Notes under the pieces: generated by a model
Databases searched by the model: none
What the model was told of the DNA's origin: nothing
The model's input: the letters and a program-made list of their open reading frames with translations, nothing else
Shown: in pieces, positions 40,505-49,296 of the stretch
Numbering within the stretch: position 1 is the stretch's first letter
Layout: each line of letters starts with the position of its first letter
NCBI RefSeq assembly: GCF_024499015.1
Contig: NZ_CP098604.1
Coordinates: 3,472,001-3,536,000, forward strand
DNA length: 64,000 nt
Reading direction: 5' to 3'
DNA from: Xanthomonas hortorum pv. pelargonii
GTDB lineage: Bacteria > Pseudomonadota > Gammaproteobacteria > Xanthomonadales > Xanthomonadaceae
Made by a program: the position numbers and the translations under genes

Positions 40505-41065
40505 ATGATTGCCAAATCAGAGCGCAACAAACAGGCCGATGTGGTGTTGGCTTTCTGGGAGCTGGCCGGCTCGGCCCGCTGGTTCACGCACAACGATGCG
40601 TTCGATGCCAACTTCCGCCAGCATTTCAGCGAGCAGCACTTTGCGGCCGCTCGCGGCGAGTACGCGCACTGGATGCAAGGTGCCGAAGATGCATTGGCCT
40701 TGCTGATTCTGCTCGACCAGTTTCCGCGTAACGCCTTCCGCGGCAGCGCGCATTCCTATGCCACCGACGGCCTGGCGCTGCAGCATGCCAAGCAGGCGCT
40801 CGCCAGCGGTTTCGATCGACAGGTCTCCGCGCAGTTGCGGCTATTTTTCTACTTGCCGTTCGGGCATGCCGAAGATCTGCAGGAGCAGGCGCGCGCGGTG
40901 CAGCTGATCACCGCGTTGGACGATGCCGAAACCACGCACTGGGCGGTGCATCACCAGCAGATCATCCAGCGCTTCGGGCGCTTCCCCCATCGCAATGCGG
41001 TGCTGGGGCGGGAGAGCACTGCGGAAGAACGGCAGTTTCTCGATGACGGTGGATTTTCCGGTTGA
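40505..41065 (+). CDS. DUF924 family protein
   Basis: This 186-residue helical cytoplasmic protein shows the DUF924 pattern: VVLAFWE at the start, RWF, LALLILLDQFPRNAFRGSA in the middle, and FFYLPFGHAEDLQEQ and RFGRFPHRNAVLGRESTAEE at the end. The fold is TPR-like and the function is unknown. It is divergent from the amidohydrolase operon, with 140 bp between them. Repeat unit A copy 4 follows. Confidence 0.88.
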   Translation: MIAKSERNKQADVVLAFWELAGSARWFTHNDAFDANFRQHFSEQHFAAARGEYAHWMQGAEDALALLILLDQFPRNAFRGSAHSYATDGLALQHAKQALASGFDRQVSAQLRLFFYLPFGHAEDLQEQARAVQLITALDDAETTHWAVHHQQIIQRFGRFPHRNAVLGRESTAEERQFLDDGGFSG

Positions 41066-41124
41066 GGCGCGGTGGCGGGTTTCTCGGCGCTGTTTAAGTT
41101 ACAGCGTTCCTAGGGCTGTTACTT

Positions 41125-41410
41125 CAGTGCAGGGCCCTTGCCCGCCCACCATCGCGGGACACGCCGCAAGTACGTCCCTGTAGGCTCTTCTGCGGCATCC
41201 ATGCCGCATAAGGTCCCGCGACGGTGGGCGGGCAATGACCAATCAAGATGGTCGGTATGCAGGCTTTCAACAAAGCAACCTACAAACTTTCTGGTGCGGT
41301 GTCCTCGCCGCTCGCGGGGACCGTGTGGCGGCATGGATGCCGCCACCGAGCCTCCAGTGGACTGATTCACGGCGTGTCCCGCGAGCGGCGAGGGCACCGC
41401 GCCCTCTCCC
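41125..41410 (-). repeat. Repeat unit A, copy 4 (full A and A')
   Basis: Hairpin A is at 41136-41237 and hairpin A' at 41293-41403, in the convergent gap between the DUF924 and glutaredoxin genes (41066-41506, no gene). The inner hairpin has TGCGGCAT/ATGCCGCA where other copies have CGCGGCAT/ATGCCGCG, so both sides of one pair changed together. The A' stem is the best paired of all copies (CCTCGCCGCTCGCGGG against CCCGCGAGCGGCGAGG). Confidence 0.85.
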
Positions 41411-41506
41411 CTCGATGGAACACCACAGCTCTAAACCGAGACAGCAACAGCGCGCACAGGCGAATCAACAGCTACGTCACCACTGCTGCGCGATCGGTCG
41501 TGGTAC

Positions 41507-42433
41507 TCAGTACTTCGCCACGCCGTTGTCCACCTGGTCCGACCACGCATCGATGCCGCCGGTGACGTTGTAGACGTTGCTGAAGCCCAGGCTGCGGAAG
41601 TGCTCGGCCGCCTGCAGGCTGCGGCCGCCGCGGTGGCACAGGAACGCCAGCGGGGTGTCCTTGGGCAACTGCTCGATGGCGGCACGCTCGTGCGCGTCCA
41701 GCGTGCGGAACGGGGCGGCAACCGAAGCCAGCGCACGCTCGTCGGCCGGGCGCACGTCCACCAGGGTCAGCGTGCCGGCTTTGAGACGGTCGTCGGCATC
41801 GCGCACCGACAGCTCCTGCACCGGCTTGGGCGCGTTGGGGTTGTCGATGGCCAGGCCGCGGCCGCGGATGTCGTCCACCCAGTCGATGGTGATGCCGTCG
41901 GCGCGGCGCGCGCTGGCCAGGTCGAACTGCACGCGCAGGCCGTTGGATTCGGCCGCGATGGCGTTGGGGTTGGTCGGCGCCAGCTGGAAGTTCGGCTGGA
42001 AGTCGGCGTCGATGGACAGCGTCAGCGAGGCGTCCGGCGCATCGGCCAGCGCGCCCTTGAGCATCTCGACCGCCGCCGGGGTGACGGTGATCTTGGGCGG
42101 AGTCCGGTCTGGCGCCTGCAGGCCGAGCATGCTGCTCAACTCGCCGCTGTCGGCCATCTGCAGGATGATGTCGCTGCCGCCGACCAACTCGCCGTCCACG
42201 TACAACTGCGGAATGGTCGGCCAGTCGCCATAGGCCTTGATGCCTTCGCGGATGTCCTGGTCGGCCAGCACGTTGACGTGGGCATAGTCGATGCCCAGGC
42301 CGTCCAGCACGCCGACCGCCTTGGCCGAGAAACCGCACTGCGGCATGCTGGGCTGGCCTTTCATGAAGAGCACCACGCGGCTGGATTGCAGCAGCGTATC
42401 GATACGGGAACGCAGGGCGGGATCGAGGGACAT
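41507..42433 (-). CDS. Monothiol glutaredoxin / HesB-like / rhodanese fusion protein
   Basis: 308 residues with three parts. Residues 1-108 are a Grx4-type monothiol glutaredoxin, with active site Cys33-Gly-Phe-Ser36 and WPTIPQLYVDGELVGG; such domains bind a [2Fe-2S] cluster with glutathione. Residues about 113-200 (KITVTPAAVEMLKGAL to RGRGLAIDNPN) look like an A-type Fe-S carrier (HesB/IscA fold), but its cluster Cys residues are missing. Residues about 208-308 are a rhodanese with Cys266 in AFLCHRGGRS. The combination suggests a role in Fe-S cluster or sulfur transfer in the cytoplasm. It is divergent from the deacetylase gene, 60 bp apart. Confidence 0.9.
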   Translation of the reverse strand: MSLDPALRSRIDTLLQSSRVVLFMKGQPSMPQCGFSAKAVGVLDGLGIDYAHVNVLADQDIREGIKAYGDWPTIPQLYVDGELVGGSDIILQMADSGELSSMLGLQAPDRTPPKITVTPAAVEMLKGALADAPDASLTLSIDADFQPNFQLAPTNPNAIAAESNGLRVQFDLASARRADGITIDWVDDIRGRGLAIDNPNAPKPVQELSVRDADDRLKAGTLTLVDVRPADERALASVAAPFRTLDAHERAAIEQLPKDTPLAFLCHRGGRSLQAAEHFRSLGFSNVYNVTGGIDAWSDQVDNGVAKY

Positions 42434-42493
42434 GGCAGCACTTCGGTCAGATCGTGGAGGCGGACCATTCTACGCCGCGTGGCATCATGCGGT

Positions 42494-43270
42494 ATGACCA
42501 CGCTGCAAACGCTGTATCGCATTCCCTCACATCCTTACCGCTGGCTTGGCCTGCTCGCCCTCTCGCAGGCTGCAGTGGCGCTGTTGTGGTGGCACATGGG
42601 CTGGATCTGGGGCGTGCCGGCGCTGTTGCTGTCGCACGCGCTGTTCGTGGTGCCGGTATTCCTGCCGCGCGCGCGCCTGTATGCGCCGGTACTGGCACGC
42701 CTGCCCGGACACGCGCCGCAGGTGTGGCTGACCATCGACGATGGCCCCTCCGACGACACCCCGGCGATGCTGGAATTGCTGGACGCCTACGATGCCAAGG
42801 CCACCTTCTTCGTGGTCGGCGCACGCGCCGAGCAGCGGCCTGAACTGGTGCGCGAGATCGTGCGCCGCGGGCATGGCATCGGCAACCACAGCCATACCCA
42901 TCCGCAGGCCTGGTTCTGGGCGCTGGGGCCGCGCCGCATGGCGCAGGAAATCGGCCAGGCGCAGCGCGTGCTGGCCACCATCACCGGGCAGGCGCCACGG
43001 CTGTACCGCTCGGTGGTGGGCATGACCAACCCGTTCGTCGCCTCGCCGCTGCGTGCGCACGGCCTGACCCGTGTGGCCTGGAGCGCACGCGGCTTCGATG
43101 GCGTGCATTGCGAGCCGGACGCCACCGTCGCCCGCATCGTGCGCGACCTGCGCCCCGGCGCGATCGTGCTGCTGCACGAAGGTGCCGCGCACGGCCACAA
43201 CCTGACCATCCTGCGTGGCGTGCTGGAGGCGATGCAGGAGCGTGGGTTAGTTGGGCGGCGTCCGGACTGA
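42494..43270 (+). CDS. Polysaccharide deacetylase (NodB domain), membrane-anchored
   Basis: 258 residues. Two N-terminal transmembrane segments (about 17-36 and 38-58) precede a NodB/CE4 domain. Its motifs are LTIDDGPSDDTP (Asp82, Asp83), NHSHTHP (metal ligands His132 and His136), a Tyr/Arg-containing LYRSVVGM, and LLHEGAAHG. It would remove acetyl groups from N-acetylated or O-acetylated glycans; the substrate (peptidoglycan, lipid-linked sugar or exopolysaccharide) is not known. The ATG at 42494 gives the compact N terminus. The open frame upstream is antisense to the glutaredoxin gene. Confidence 0.87.
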   Translation: MTTLQTLYRIPSHPYRWLGLLALSQAAVALLWWHMGWIWGVPALLLSHALFVVPVFLPRARLYAPVLARLPGHAPQVWLTIDDGPSDDTPAMLELLDAYDAKATFFVVGARAEQRPELVREIVRRGHGIGNHSHTHPQAWFWALGPRRMAQEIGQAQRVLATITGQAPRLYRSVVGMTNPFVASPLRAHGLTRVAWSARGFDGVHCEPDATVARIVRDLRPGAIVLLHEGAAHGHNLTILRGVLEAMQERGLVGRRPD

Positions 43271-43674
43271 AGGTTCCCGGCAAAGCGGCTGCGTTCACCG
43301 CGAGGTGCGCCCGGTGCTTAGTCCTCGATCCCGGCACGTCGTGCTGATTGTGCCGTGTATGCCCGCCTGAGGCCGCTCGCTGCGCTCTGTGAGCTGCGCC
43401 AGGATGCAGCTGACACAGCGCCGGATGTGATGCGCGCGCGCAGAGCCAATGCCTGTCGCGGTGTCGCCGCTGGGTCCATCACTCGCTGCAACAAACAGAC
43501 ACCAATTCACAGCCGTCAGCGGCAGACCTTGTGCCCTGATCTATTGACAGCCCTTTCACCTGGATCGAACATGCGCGCCCAGCCAGCAAATGGTGCGTGC
43601 CTTTCGATCGCATGCGTGACGCCAGCCTCAGCGGCCGTCCCGGACGGCAATGTTTCGCTCATGAGGCTGACACC
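43271..43674. other. Gene-free interval upstream of the siderophore receptor
   Basis: 404 bp. It must contain the promoter of the receptor gene. I looked for a Fur-like 19-bp palindrome and saw none that is convincing. No repeat of families A or B is present. Confidence 0.5.
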
Positions 43675-45864
43675 ATGTCTTACCGCATTGTTCCTGCGCG
43701 CGCTGTTGTGCGTGCGGATGTCTGTTTGTTGAAGTCTCGCCTGTCGTATTCCTTGCTGGCGCTGGCCTGCGCATGGCCGTTGTCTGCGATGGCGCAGTCG
43801 AGCACGCGCGATCCGGTCGATCTGGACCGCATGCAGATCCACGCGCATCGCGGCGCCGCCACCGAGGGCACCGACTCCTACACCGCCGATGTCGCGCGCA
43901 GTTCGACCAAGCTGCAACTCTCGCTGCGCGAAACGCCGCAATCGGTGGTGGTGGTGACCCGCCAGCAGATCGTCGACCGCAATCTGCAATCGCTGCAGGA
44001 CGTCACCGACACCGTGGCCGGTTTCAACTCACCGACCTGGGATACCGAGCGTACCTATATCAACGCGCGCGGCTTCGAAGTGGACTACTACCGCATCGAC
44101 GGCATCCCCACCGACTACAGCGGCGATGTGCAGCAGAACATGGCGATCTACGACCGTGTGGAAATCATCCGTGGCGCCAACGGACTGACCTCCGGTGCGG
44201 GCAGCCCGGCTGCGTCGATCGATCTGGTGCGCAAGCATGCCGACAGCGACGTGTTCACCGGCCGCGTGGATCTGTCGGCGGGGCGCTGGGACCGCTATCG
44301 CGGCACCGTGGACCTGCAATCGCCATTGAACACGGCAGGCAACGTGCGCGGACGGGTGGTGACCAGTTACGAAGACAAGCAATCGTTCCGCGATTACTAC
44401 AGCAAGCAATCGTCGCTGTTCTACGGCATTGTCGATGCCGATTTCAGCGATGCCACCAGTGGCTATATCGGCGTCAACAAGCAGCGCAACGACGGTCGCG
44501 GCACCACCTGGGGCGGCGTGCCGGCGTACTTCAGCGATGGCAGCCGTACCGACTTTGCGCGCTCGGATTCGTTCACTCCGCGCTGGGCGCGCGGCGTGGC
44601 CGACACCACCAATGCCTTCGCCGGCCTGACCCATCGCTTCGACAACGGTGCGCAGCTGCACGTGGAGTATTCGCATCAGCGTTTCGAGGCCGATTGGAAA
44701 TCGGTGCTGTTCGGCTATCTCGATTATCCGGACAGGGACACCGGCCTGGGCCTTGCCAGCAACTTTGGTGGCCGCTATCCCACCTTGAGCGCGCAGAACA
44801 GTCTGGATGCCTACGCCACGGTGCCGCTGATGCTGTGGGGCCGCGAGCACGAATTGGTGGCCGGCGCCACCTGGATGAATCGCAACCTGCGCAGCTGGTC
44901 CAACGGGCCGCTGCCGCTGCAGCAACTGACTGCCGAAAGCGTCTACGCCTGGACCGGCCGCATGGCGCAGCCGGAGTGGACGCCGCTGACCAAAGGCGAA
45001 GAGCGCGATGTGCGCCAGGTTGCCGCCTACGTTGCCGGCCGTTTCAACCTGACCGATGCGCTCAAGGCCATTGTCGGCGCACGCATCACCGACTGGAAGA
45101 ACACCGACCAACTGGTGCCGGCCAACTCGTACGAACGCCGCGGCCGCACCACGCCGTACGCGGGTCTGATCTTCGATGTGGACGATCACCATTCGCTCTA
45201 CGCCAGCTACACCGGCATCTTCAAACCGCAGAGCAATCGCGACCGTAGCGGGCGGTATATCGAACCGCTGGAAGGCAACAGCTACGAGGTCGGCGCAAAG
45301 GGCGAGTACCTCGGCGGCCAACTCAATGCGGCGTTGGCGCTGTTCCGTATCGAGCAGGACAACCTCGCCGTCAACGACCCCGGCCAGTTGGTGCCCGGCA
45401 CCACCGATCAGGCCTATCTCGCGGCGAAGGGCACAGTCAGCCAGGGCGTGGAATTCCAGCTCGATGGCCAGCTTTCGGAGCAATGGCGCATCGCTTTCGG
45501 CTTTGCCCAGTTCGATGCCAACGACGCCAGTGGCGTCGACGTGAATCCAACCAGTCCGCGTCGGGAAGCGACGCTGTTCACCAGTTGGCAAACCGGGCCG
45601 TGGCGCGTTGGTGGTGGTCTAAGTTGGCAGTCGGCCATTCACGAATTGATGTCCGGGCCACAGGGCAACACGCAACGGCTGACCCAGGGCAGCGTGCTGC
45701 TGGCCAACGCGATGGCTCGCTACGACATCAACCAGGCTTGGTCGGCGCAGCTCAACGTGCGCAATCTGTTCGACCGCAAGTACTACGCCAACATCGTCTA
45801 TCAGAGCCAGCTGATCTATGGCGACCCACGCGATGTGGAGCTGACCGTGTCCTGGAAGTTCTGA
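43675..45864 (+). CDS. TonB-dependent siderophore receptor
   Basis: 729 residues: signal peptide (SYSLLALACAWPLSAMAQ), then a plug domain beginning LRETPQSVVVVTRQQIVDRN with the typical siderophore-receptor pattern INARGFEVDYYRIDGIPTDY and IYDRVEIIRGANGLTSGAG. A 22-strand barrel follows, closing with WSAQLNVRNLFDRKYYANI and DVELTVSWKF. It is closest in style to FhuE/FpvA-type ferric-siderophore receptors. There is no N-terminal signalling domain, so it should not control an ECF sigma factor. The ATG at 43675 follows GAGGCTGACACC. No siderophore synthesis genes are nearby, so it probably uses foreign siderophores. Confidence 0.9.
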   Translation: MSYRIVPARAVVRADVCLLKSRLSYSLLALACAWPLSAMAQSSTRDPVDLDRMQIHAHRGAATEGTDSYTADVARSSTKLQLSLRETPQSVVVVTRQQIVDRNLQSLQDVTDTVAGFNSPTWDTERTYINARGFEVDYYRIDGIPTDYSGDVQQNMAIYDRVEIIRGANGLTSGAGSPAASIDLVRKHADSDVFTGRVDLSAGRWDRYRGTVDLQSPLNTAGNVRGRVVTSYEDKQSFRDYYSKQSSLFYGIVDADFSDATSGYIGVNKQRNDGRGTTWGGVPAYFSDGSRTDFARSDSFTPRWARGVADTTNAFAGLTHRFDNGAQLHVEYSHQRFEADWKSVLFGYLDYPDRDTGLGLASNFGGRYPTLSAQNSLDAYATVPLMLWGREHELVAGATWMNRNLRSWSNGPLPLQQLTAESVYAWTGRMAQPEWTPLTKGEERDVRQVAAYVAGRFNLTDALKAIVGARITDWKNTDQLVPANSYERRGRTTPYAGLIFDVDDHHSLYASYTGIFKPQSNRDRSGRYIEPLEGNSYEVGAKGEYLGGQLNAALALFRIEQDNLAVNDPGQLVPGTTDQAYLAAKGTVSQGVEFQLDGQLSEQWRIAFGFAQFDANDASGVDVNPTSPRREATLFTSWQTGPWRVGGGLSWQSAIHELMSGPQGNTQRLTQGSVLLANAMARYDINQAWSAQLNVRNLFDRKYYANIVYQSQLIYGDPRDVELTVSWKF

Positions 45865-45874
45865 TCTCGCTCAA

Positions 45875-46015
45875 GGCGCCAGCCGCTGACGGCATCCATG
45901 TCGCCAGAGGTCCCGCGACGGTGTGCGGGCAAGGGCCGGTCGAGAGTGTCGGTGTGCATGGCTTTCAACAAAGCAATCAGCGAACTCTCTGGTGCGGTGA
46001 GGGCGCCGCGCGCTC
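45875..46015 (-). repeat. Repeat unit A, 5'-truncated copy
   Basis: Only the inner hairpin remnant, the right arm of hairpin A (GGTCCCGCGACGGTGTGCGGGCAAGG, 45909-45934), the spacer with GGTGTGCATGGCTTTCAACAAAGC, and a miniature A' (45991-46011) remain. It begins within 30 bp of the receptor stop. Together with the complete copy downstream and family B copy 1 it fills the gene-free 45865-46574 region. Confidence 0.7.
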
Positions 46016-46095
46016 GACTAGCTAGCTTGTCACTGCATCTAATGACGCTACGACTCGAAATCTCGGTTGTCTTGAAACGCATGGAGAGTGCGGAT

Positions 46096-46498
46096 AGATC
46101 AGTTACAGAGCGGTTGATCTGTGACTTCGCCGCAGGGCCCTTGCCCGCCCACCATCGCGGGACACGCCGCAAGTACGTCCGTGTAGGCTCTTACGCGGCA
46201 TCCATGCCGCGTAAGGTCCCGCGACGGTAGGCGGGCAAGGACCAGTCGAGATGGTCGGTGCGCATGTTGCAAGCAATGCATCAGGTGCGCTGTTCGGATA
46301 ACGCTGCGGCCGATCAGCTTCACAACGCAAAACGCAACGCGATCAACAGGCAGGCTTTCATCAAACGACCGACCAACTTTCTGGTGCGGTGTCCTCGCCG
46401 ATTGCGGGACCGTGTGGCGGCATGGATGCCGCCACCGAGCCTCCAGGGACGGATTCACGGCGTGTCCCGCGAGCGGTGAGGGCACCGCGCACTCGACC
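46096..46498 (-). repeat. Repeat unit A, copy 5 (long-spacer type)
   Basis: Hairpin A is at 46139-46240 and A' at 46383-46490. Both imperfect pairs of the A stem are G-U wobbles on the minus strand. The A' stem has CCTCGCCG/CGGTGAGG, a G-T pair on the plus strand intermediate between copies 1 and 3. The roughly 140-bp spacer, with AACGCAAAACGCAACGCGAT, is nearly that of copy 1, so these two belong to one subtype 46 kb apart. Confidence 0.85.
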
Positions 46499-46573
46499 AA
46501 CGCCGCTTGGGGTCATCCACATCGCGCTAAGAACGGACTACGCGGCCGCCAGATCGCTGCGGCATTTACCACG

Positions 46574-46644
46574 TCTACACTCCGGTTCCTCCGCGCCGTC
46601 CGCACCCACCTGACGACTGCTCGCTACGTTCTGTTGGCCGTTCT
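46574..46644 (-). repeat. Repeat family B, copy 1 (one half), covering the end of the methyltransferase gene
   Basis: On the minus strand it reads TTTAGAACGGCCAACAGAAC, then GTAGCGAGCAG, CAGGTGGGTGCGGACGG and GGAGGAACCGG, matching the left half of copies B2 and B3. It codes for the odd Gly/Arg-rich tail of the methyltransferase ORF. Confidence 0.75.
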
Positions 46645-47369
46645 AAATCGAGCCGAGCACTTCGTGCACCGCCTCCGCGCGGTTCGGCCACGATCAACCA
46701 GTTGTTGAACGGCGTATTGCCATACAACGGCGCAAACGTTGCGCGCAGACCGGCGGCATCCAACTGCGCCTGCAGGCTGTCGCGGGTGGGGTAGCTGCGC
46801 GGCATGCGCTGCATCCAGCCGCTCAGATGCGCCAGCACGTCGGTGACGCGGCTGGTGCGGCCACGGCTGCTGGCATCGCCCAAGGCACTGCGGATCACCA
46901 GCTTCGCGCCCGGCGTCAGCATCTGCGCCACGCTGCGCAGCAGGTTGGCCTGCATGTCGTCCTGCAGATACTGCAGCACATCCAGGATGGTCACGCTGCC
47001 GCGGTGTTGCGGCCATGCCACGCTCAGATCGACCACGGCGAACTGCGTGTTGCCCAGTGCCGAGCGCTGCGCGATGTGTTGCGCGCGGCGGATCTTGGAC
47101 GCATCCACATCCACCCCGTGATACGCCAGTGCCTGACCGTCGGCACGCAATGCATGCGCGAGCAGGCCCAGCCCGCAGCCCAGATCCAGTACCGGCGCGT
47201 TGGTGCTGCGCAGTTCGGCCAGCACGCCCGGATACAGCGGATCGGTGCGCAGCTTGGCCTGCGTGTAGTAGTAATCGTAGCGATTGCCCAGCGGATGCGG
47301 CGGCAGAAACGCGCGCGCGATCGCCAGCGCCTGCGCGCGGCTCATGGGTTGGGTGGCGGTGGTCTGCAA
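46575..47369 (-). CDS. Class I SAM-dependent methyltransferase, C terminus altered by frameshift/repeat
   Basis: 264 residues as read. The Rossmann SAM site is VLDLGCGLGLLAHAL, then GVDVDASKIRRAQ and VTILDVLQYLQDD. The end FNNWLIVAEP is typical of small methyltransferases. After that the frame continues through a family B repeat (ARSARLDLERPTERSEQSSG and on) to a TAG inside the repeat. Dropping one G near 46681 would instead give PREAVHEVLGSI and a TAG exactly where the repeat begins, probably the original end. The start is a TTG at 47369 after AAGGAA; an ATG at 47345 is an alternative. It lies 32 bp after the GDSL gene, so it is likely in the alaA operon. The substrate is unknown. Confidence 0.78.
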   Translation of the reverse strand: MQTTATQPMSRAQALAIARAFLPPHPLGNRYDYYYTQAKLRTDPLYPGVLAELRSTNAPVLDLGCGLGLLAHALRADGQALAYHGVDVDASKIRRAQHIAQRSALGNTQFAVVDLSVAWPQHRGSVTILDVLQYLQDDMQANLLRSVAQMLTPGAKLVIRSALGDASSRGRTSRVTDVLAHLSGWMQRMPRSYPTRDSLQAQLDAAGLRATFAPLYGNTPFNNWLIVAEPRGGGARSARLDLERPTERSEQSSGGCGRRGGTGV

Positions 47370-47401
47370 TGTCGTTCCTTGGCAGTGAGCGTGTTGCGCG
47401 G

Positions 47402-48025
47402 CTAGCTTAGGGCATCGCGCGCCGCAGGCAGTGCCAATGCGGTCCAGCGCGCATACATCGCGCCAGAGGGATGCAGGCCATCGTCGACCAGCATGTCTGC
47501 CGCATCGCCGCCATCGCGGCTGGTGGCGGTGATGTCGACAAAGCGCACGGCACGTTTGGCGCAGAGATCGGCGGCGACGCTGTTGAAGGCATCGATCTGC
47601 GCGGCAATCAGCGCCGCATCGGCGCCCTGCGCATGCGCAAACGGCGTCAGCCCCCAATCGGGAATCGACAGCACGAACACGTGCGCTGCACGACCGCCCG
47701 CGAACCCGATCGCACGCTGCAACAGCGCATCGAACTGGCTGCGGTACTCGTCCAGCGACCGTCCGCGGTATTGATTGTTGACGCCGATCAGCAGGCTCAC
47801 CAGGTCGAATGGGCCCTGCGGTGCGGCCGTATCGATGCCGGCCTGCAACTCGTCGGTGGTCCAGCCGGTGGTGGCGATGATCTGCGGCGGCGCCACGTTC
47901 CAGCCGTAGGCACGCAAACCGTCGGCCAGTTGCACCGGCCAGCGCTGCGCGGGAGCAACGCCTTCGCCGATGGTGTAGGAATCGCCGAGCGCCAGATAGC
48001 GCGCCGGCGTACCAGGCGCCGCCAT
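47402..48025 (-). CDS. SGNH/GDSL-family hydrolase
   Basis: 207 residues. The SGNH blocks are visible: block I LALGDSYTIGEG (nucleophile Ser), block II Gly in TTGWTTDEL, block III SLLIGVNNQYRG (Asn), and block V DDGLHPSGAMY (Asp/His). It is an esterase or lipase-like enzyme without a signal peptide, so probably cytoplasmic. The start overlaps the alaA stop (TGATG at 48023-48027), so the two are translationally coupled. Confidence 0.87.
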   Translation of the reverse strand: MAAPGTPARYLALGDSYTIGEGVAPAQRWPVQLADGLRAYGWNVAPPQIIATTGWTTDELQAGIDTAAPQGPFDLVSLLIGVNNQYRGRSLDEYRSQFDALLQRAIGFAGGRAAHVFVLSIPDWGLTPFAHAQGADAALIAAQIDAFNSVAADLCAKRAVRFVDITATSRDGGDAADMLVDDGLHPSGAMYARWTALALPAARDALS

Positions 48026-49296
48026 CAGGCCACGCTGCGCGACTTGAGCGGTACCACTTTGGTCACTGCCTCGGCGCGGCGTGCCAGGGCGCGGTCAATG
48101 CGTGCGAACACATCGCGCATCACCGTCGCCTCCGGCAGCAAGGTCACGCGGAAGTGGTGGCGGTACGGCACGTTGAAGCTGGAGCCCGGCACCACCAACA
48201 CGCCCTCCTCGTTCATCAGCTCGAGCGCGAATTCGTGATCGTCGAAGTTGCGCGCGGCCGGGCCGACCACCGCCGGGAACGCGTACAGCGCACCGGCCGG
48301 CGCCACCAGCGAGAGATGCTCACTGGCCGCACAGGCCTCGATCACCGCACGGCGGGTTTCGTACAAACGCCCACCCGGCGCGCACAGCGCTGAAATGGTG
48401 TCTGGACCGTTGACGGCCGCATCGATGGCGTACTGGCCCGGCACGTTGGCGCACAGGCGCAACGCGCCAAGCAGGTCCATCGCGTTGCGCAGATCGTTGA
48501 TGCGCGATTGCTCTCCCGACAGCAGCGCCCAACCCACGCGCCAGCCGCAGGCGCGGTGCACCTTGCTCAGGCCGCCGAAGGTGATGCACGGGTGCGCACC
48601 GGCCAATGGCGCGACCGGCACGAAGGCGGCATCGTCGTACAGCACCTGGTCGTAGATTTCATCGACCATCAGCAACAGATTGTGCTTGGTGGCGATGGCC
48701 ACGATGCGCTCCAGCAACTCGCGCGAATAACTGGCGCCGCTGGGGTTGTTCGGATTGATCAGCACGATGGCGCGGGTGCGCGAAGACACCAGCGTCTCGA
48801 TCTCCACCGGGTCCGGCTGGAAGCCATTCTCCGGCGCGCAGCGGTAATACACCGGGCGGCCATCGTTGAGGATAGTCGCCGCCGACCACAGCGGGTAGTC
48901 GGGCGAGGGCACCAGCACTTCGTCGCCGGGATTGAGCAGCGCACGCAGCGACAGGTCGATCAACTCGCTGACGCCGTTGCCGATGAAGATGCGGTCAGGA
49001 TGCGCATCCGGATGCTGGCGCCGCGCGTATGCGGTGGCGATCGCCTCGCGCGCTTCGGGCAGGCCCTGCTGATGGGTGTACGGATCGGTGCGGCCCATGT
49101 CGTCGGCGATCGCGCGCTGCAGATGCTCCGGCGCACGGAACCCGAACGCACCCGGGTTACCGATATTGAGCTTGATCAGCTTGCGACCCTGCGCCTCCAA
49201 TTCCCGCGCTCGCCGCGCCAGCTCGCCCCGGATCTCGTAGCGGACTTCGGACAGACGCTCGCGAATGACGAGCGGCTTTTGCTGGGCTGTGGACAT
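48025..49296 (-). CDS. alaA: Alanine-type aminotransferase (AlaA/YfbQ-like)
   Basis: A PLP-dependent transaminase that probably makes alanine from pyruvate and glutamate. It has 423 residues. The PLP Lys lies in FGGLSKVHRACGWRVGW. Other contacts are NPNNPSGASYSREL, VDEIYDQVLYDD and the N-terminal IRGELARRARELEAQG typical of AlaA. The substrate arginine is in HHFRVTLLPE. The start at 49296 gives the family N terminus (MSTAQQKPLVIRERLSEVRYEIRG region). It is the first gene of alaA-GDSL-methyltransferase, divergent from rsgA. Confidence 0.9.
   Translation of the reverse strand: MSTAQQKPLVIRERLSEVRYEIRGELARRARELEAQGRKLIKLNIGNPGAFGFRAPEHLQRAIADDMGRTDPYTHQQGLPEAREAIATAYARRQHPDAHPDRIFIGNGVSELIDLSLRALLNPGDEVLVPSPDYPLWSAATILNDGRPVYYRCAPENGFQPDPVEIETLVSSRTRAIVLINPNNPSGASYSRELLERIVAIATKHNLLLMVDEIYDQVLYDDAAFVPVAPLAGAHPCITFGGLSKVHRACGWRVGWALLSGEQSRINDLRNAMDLLGALRLCANVPGQYAIDAAVNGPDTISALCAPGGRLYETRRAVIEACAASEHLSLVAPAGALYAFPAVVGPAARNFDDHEFALELMNEEGVLVVPGSSFNVPYRHHFRVTLLPEATVMRDVFARIDRALARRAEAVTKVVPLKSRSVA

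Noticed and set aside
43271..43674. Fur box before the siderophore receptor
   Set aside because: No 19-bp palindrome close to the GATAATGATAATCATTATC consensus was found by eye.
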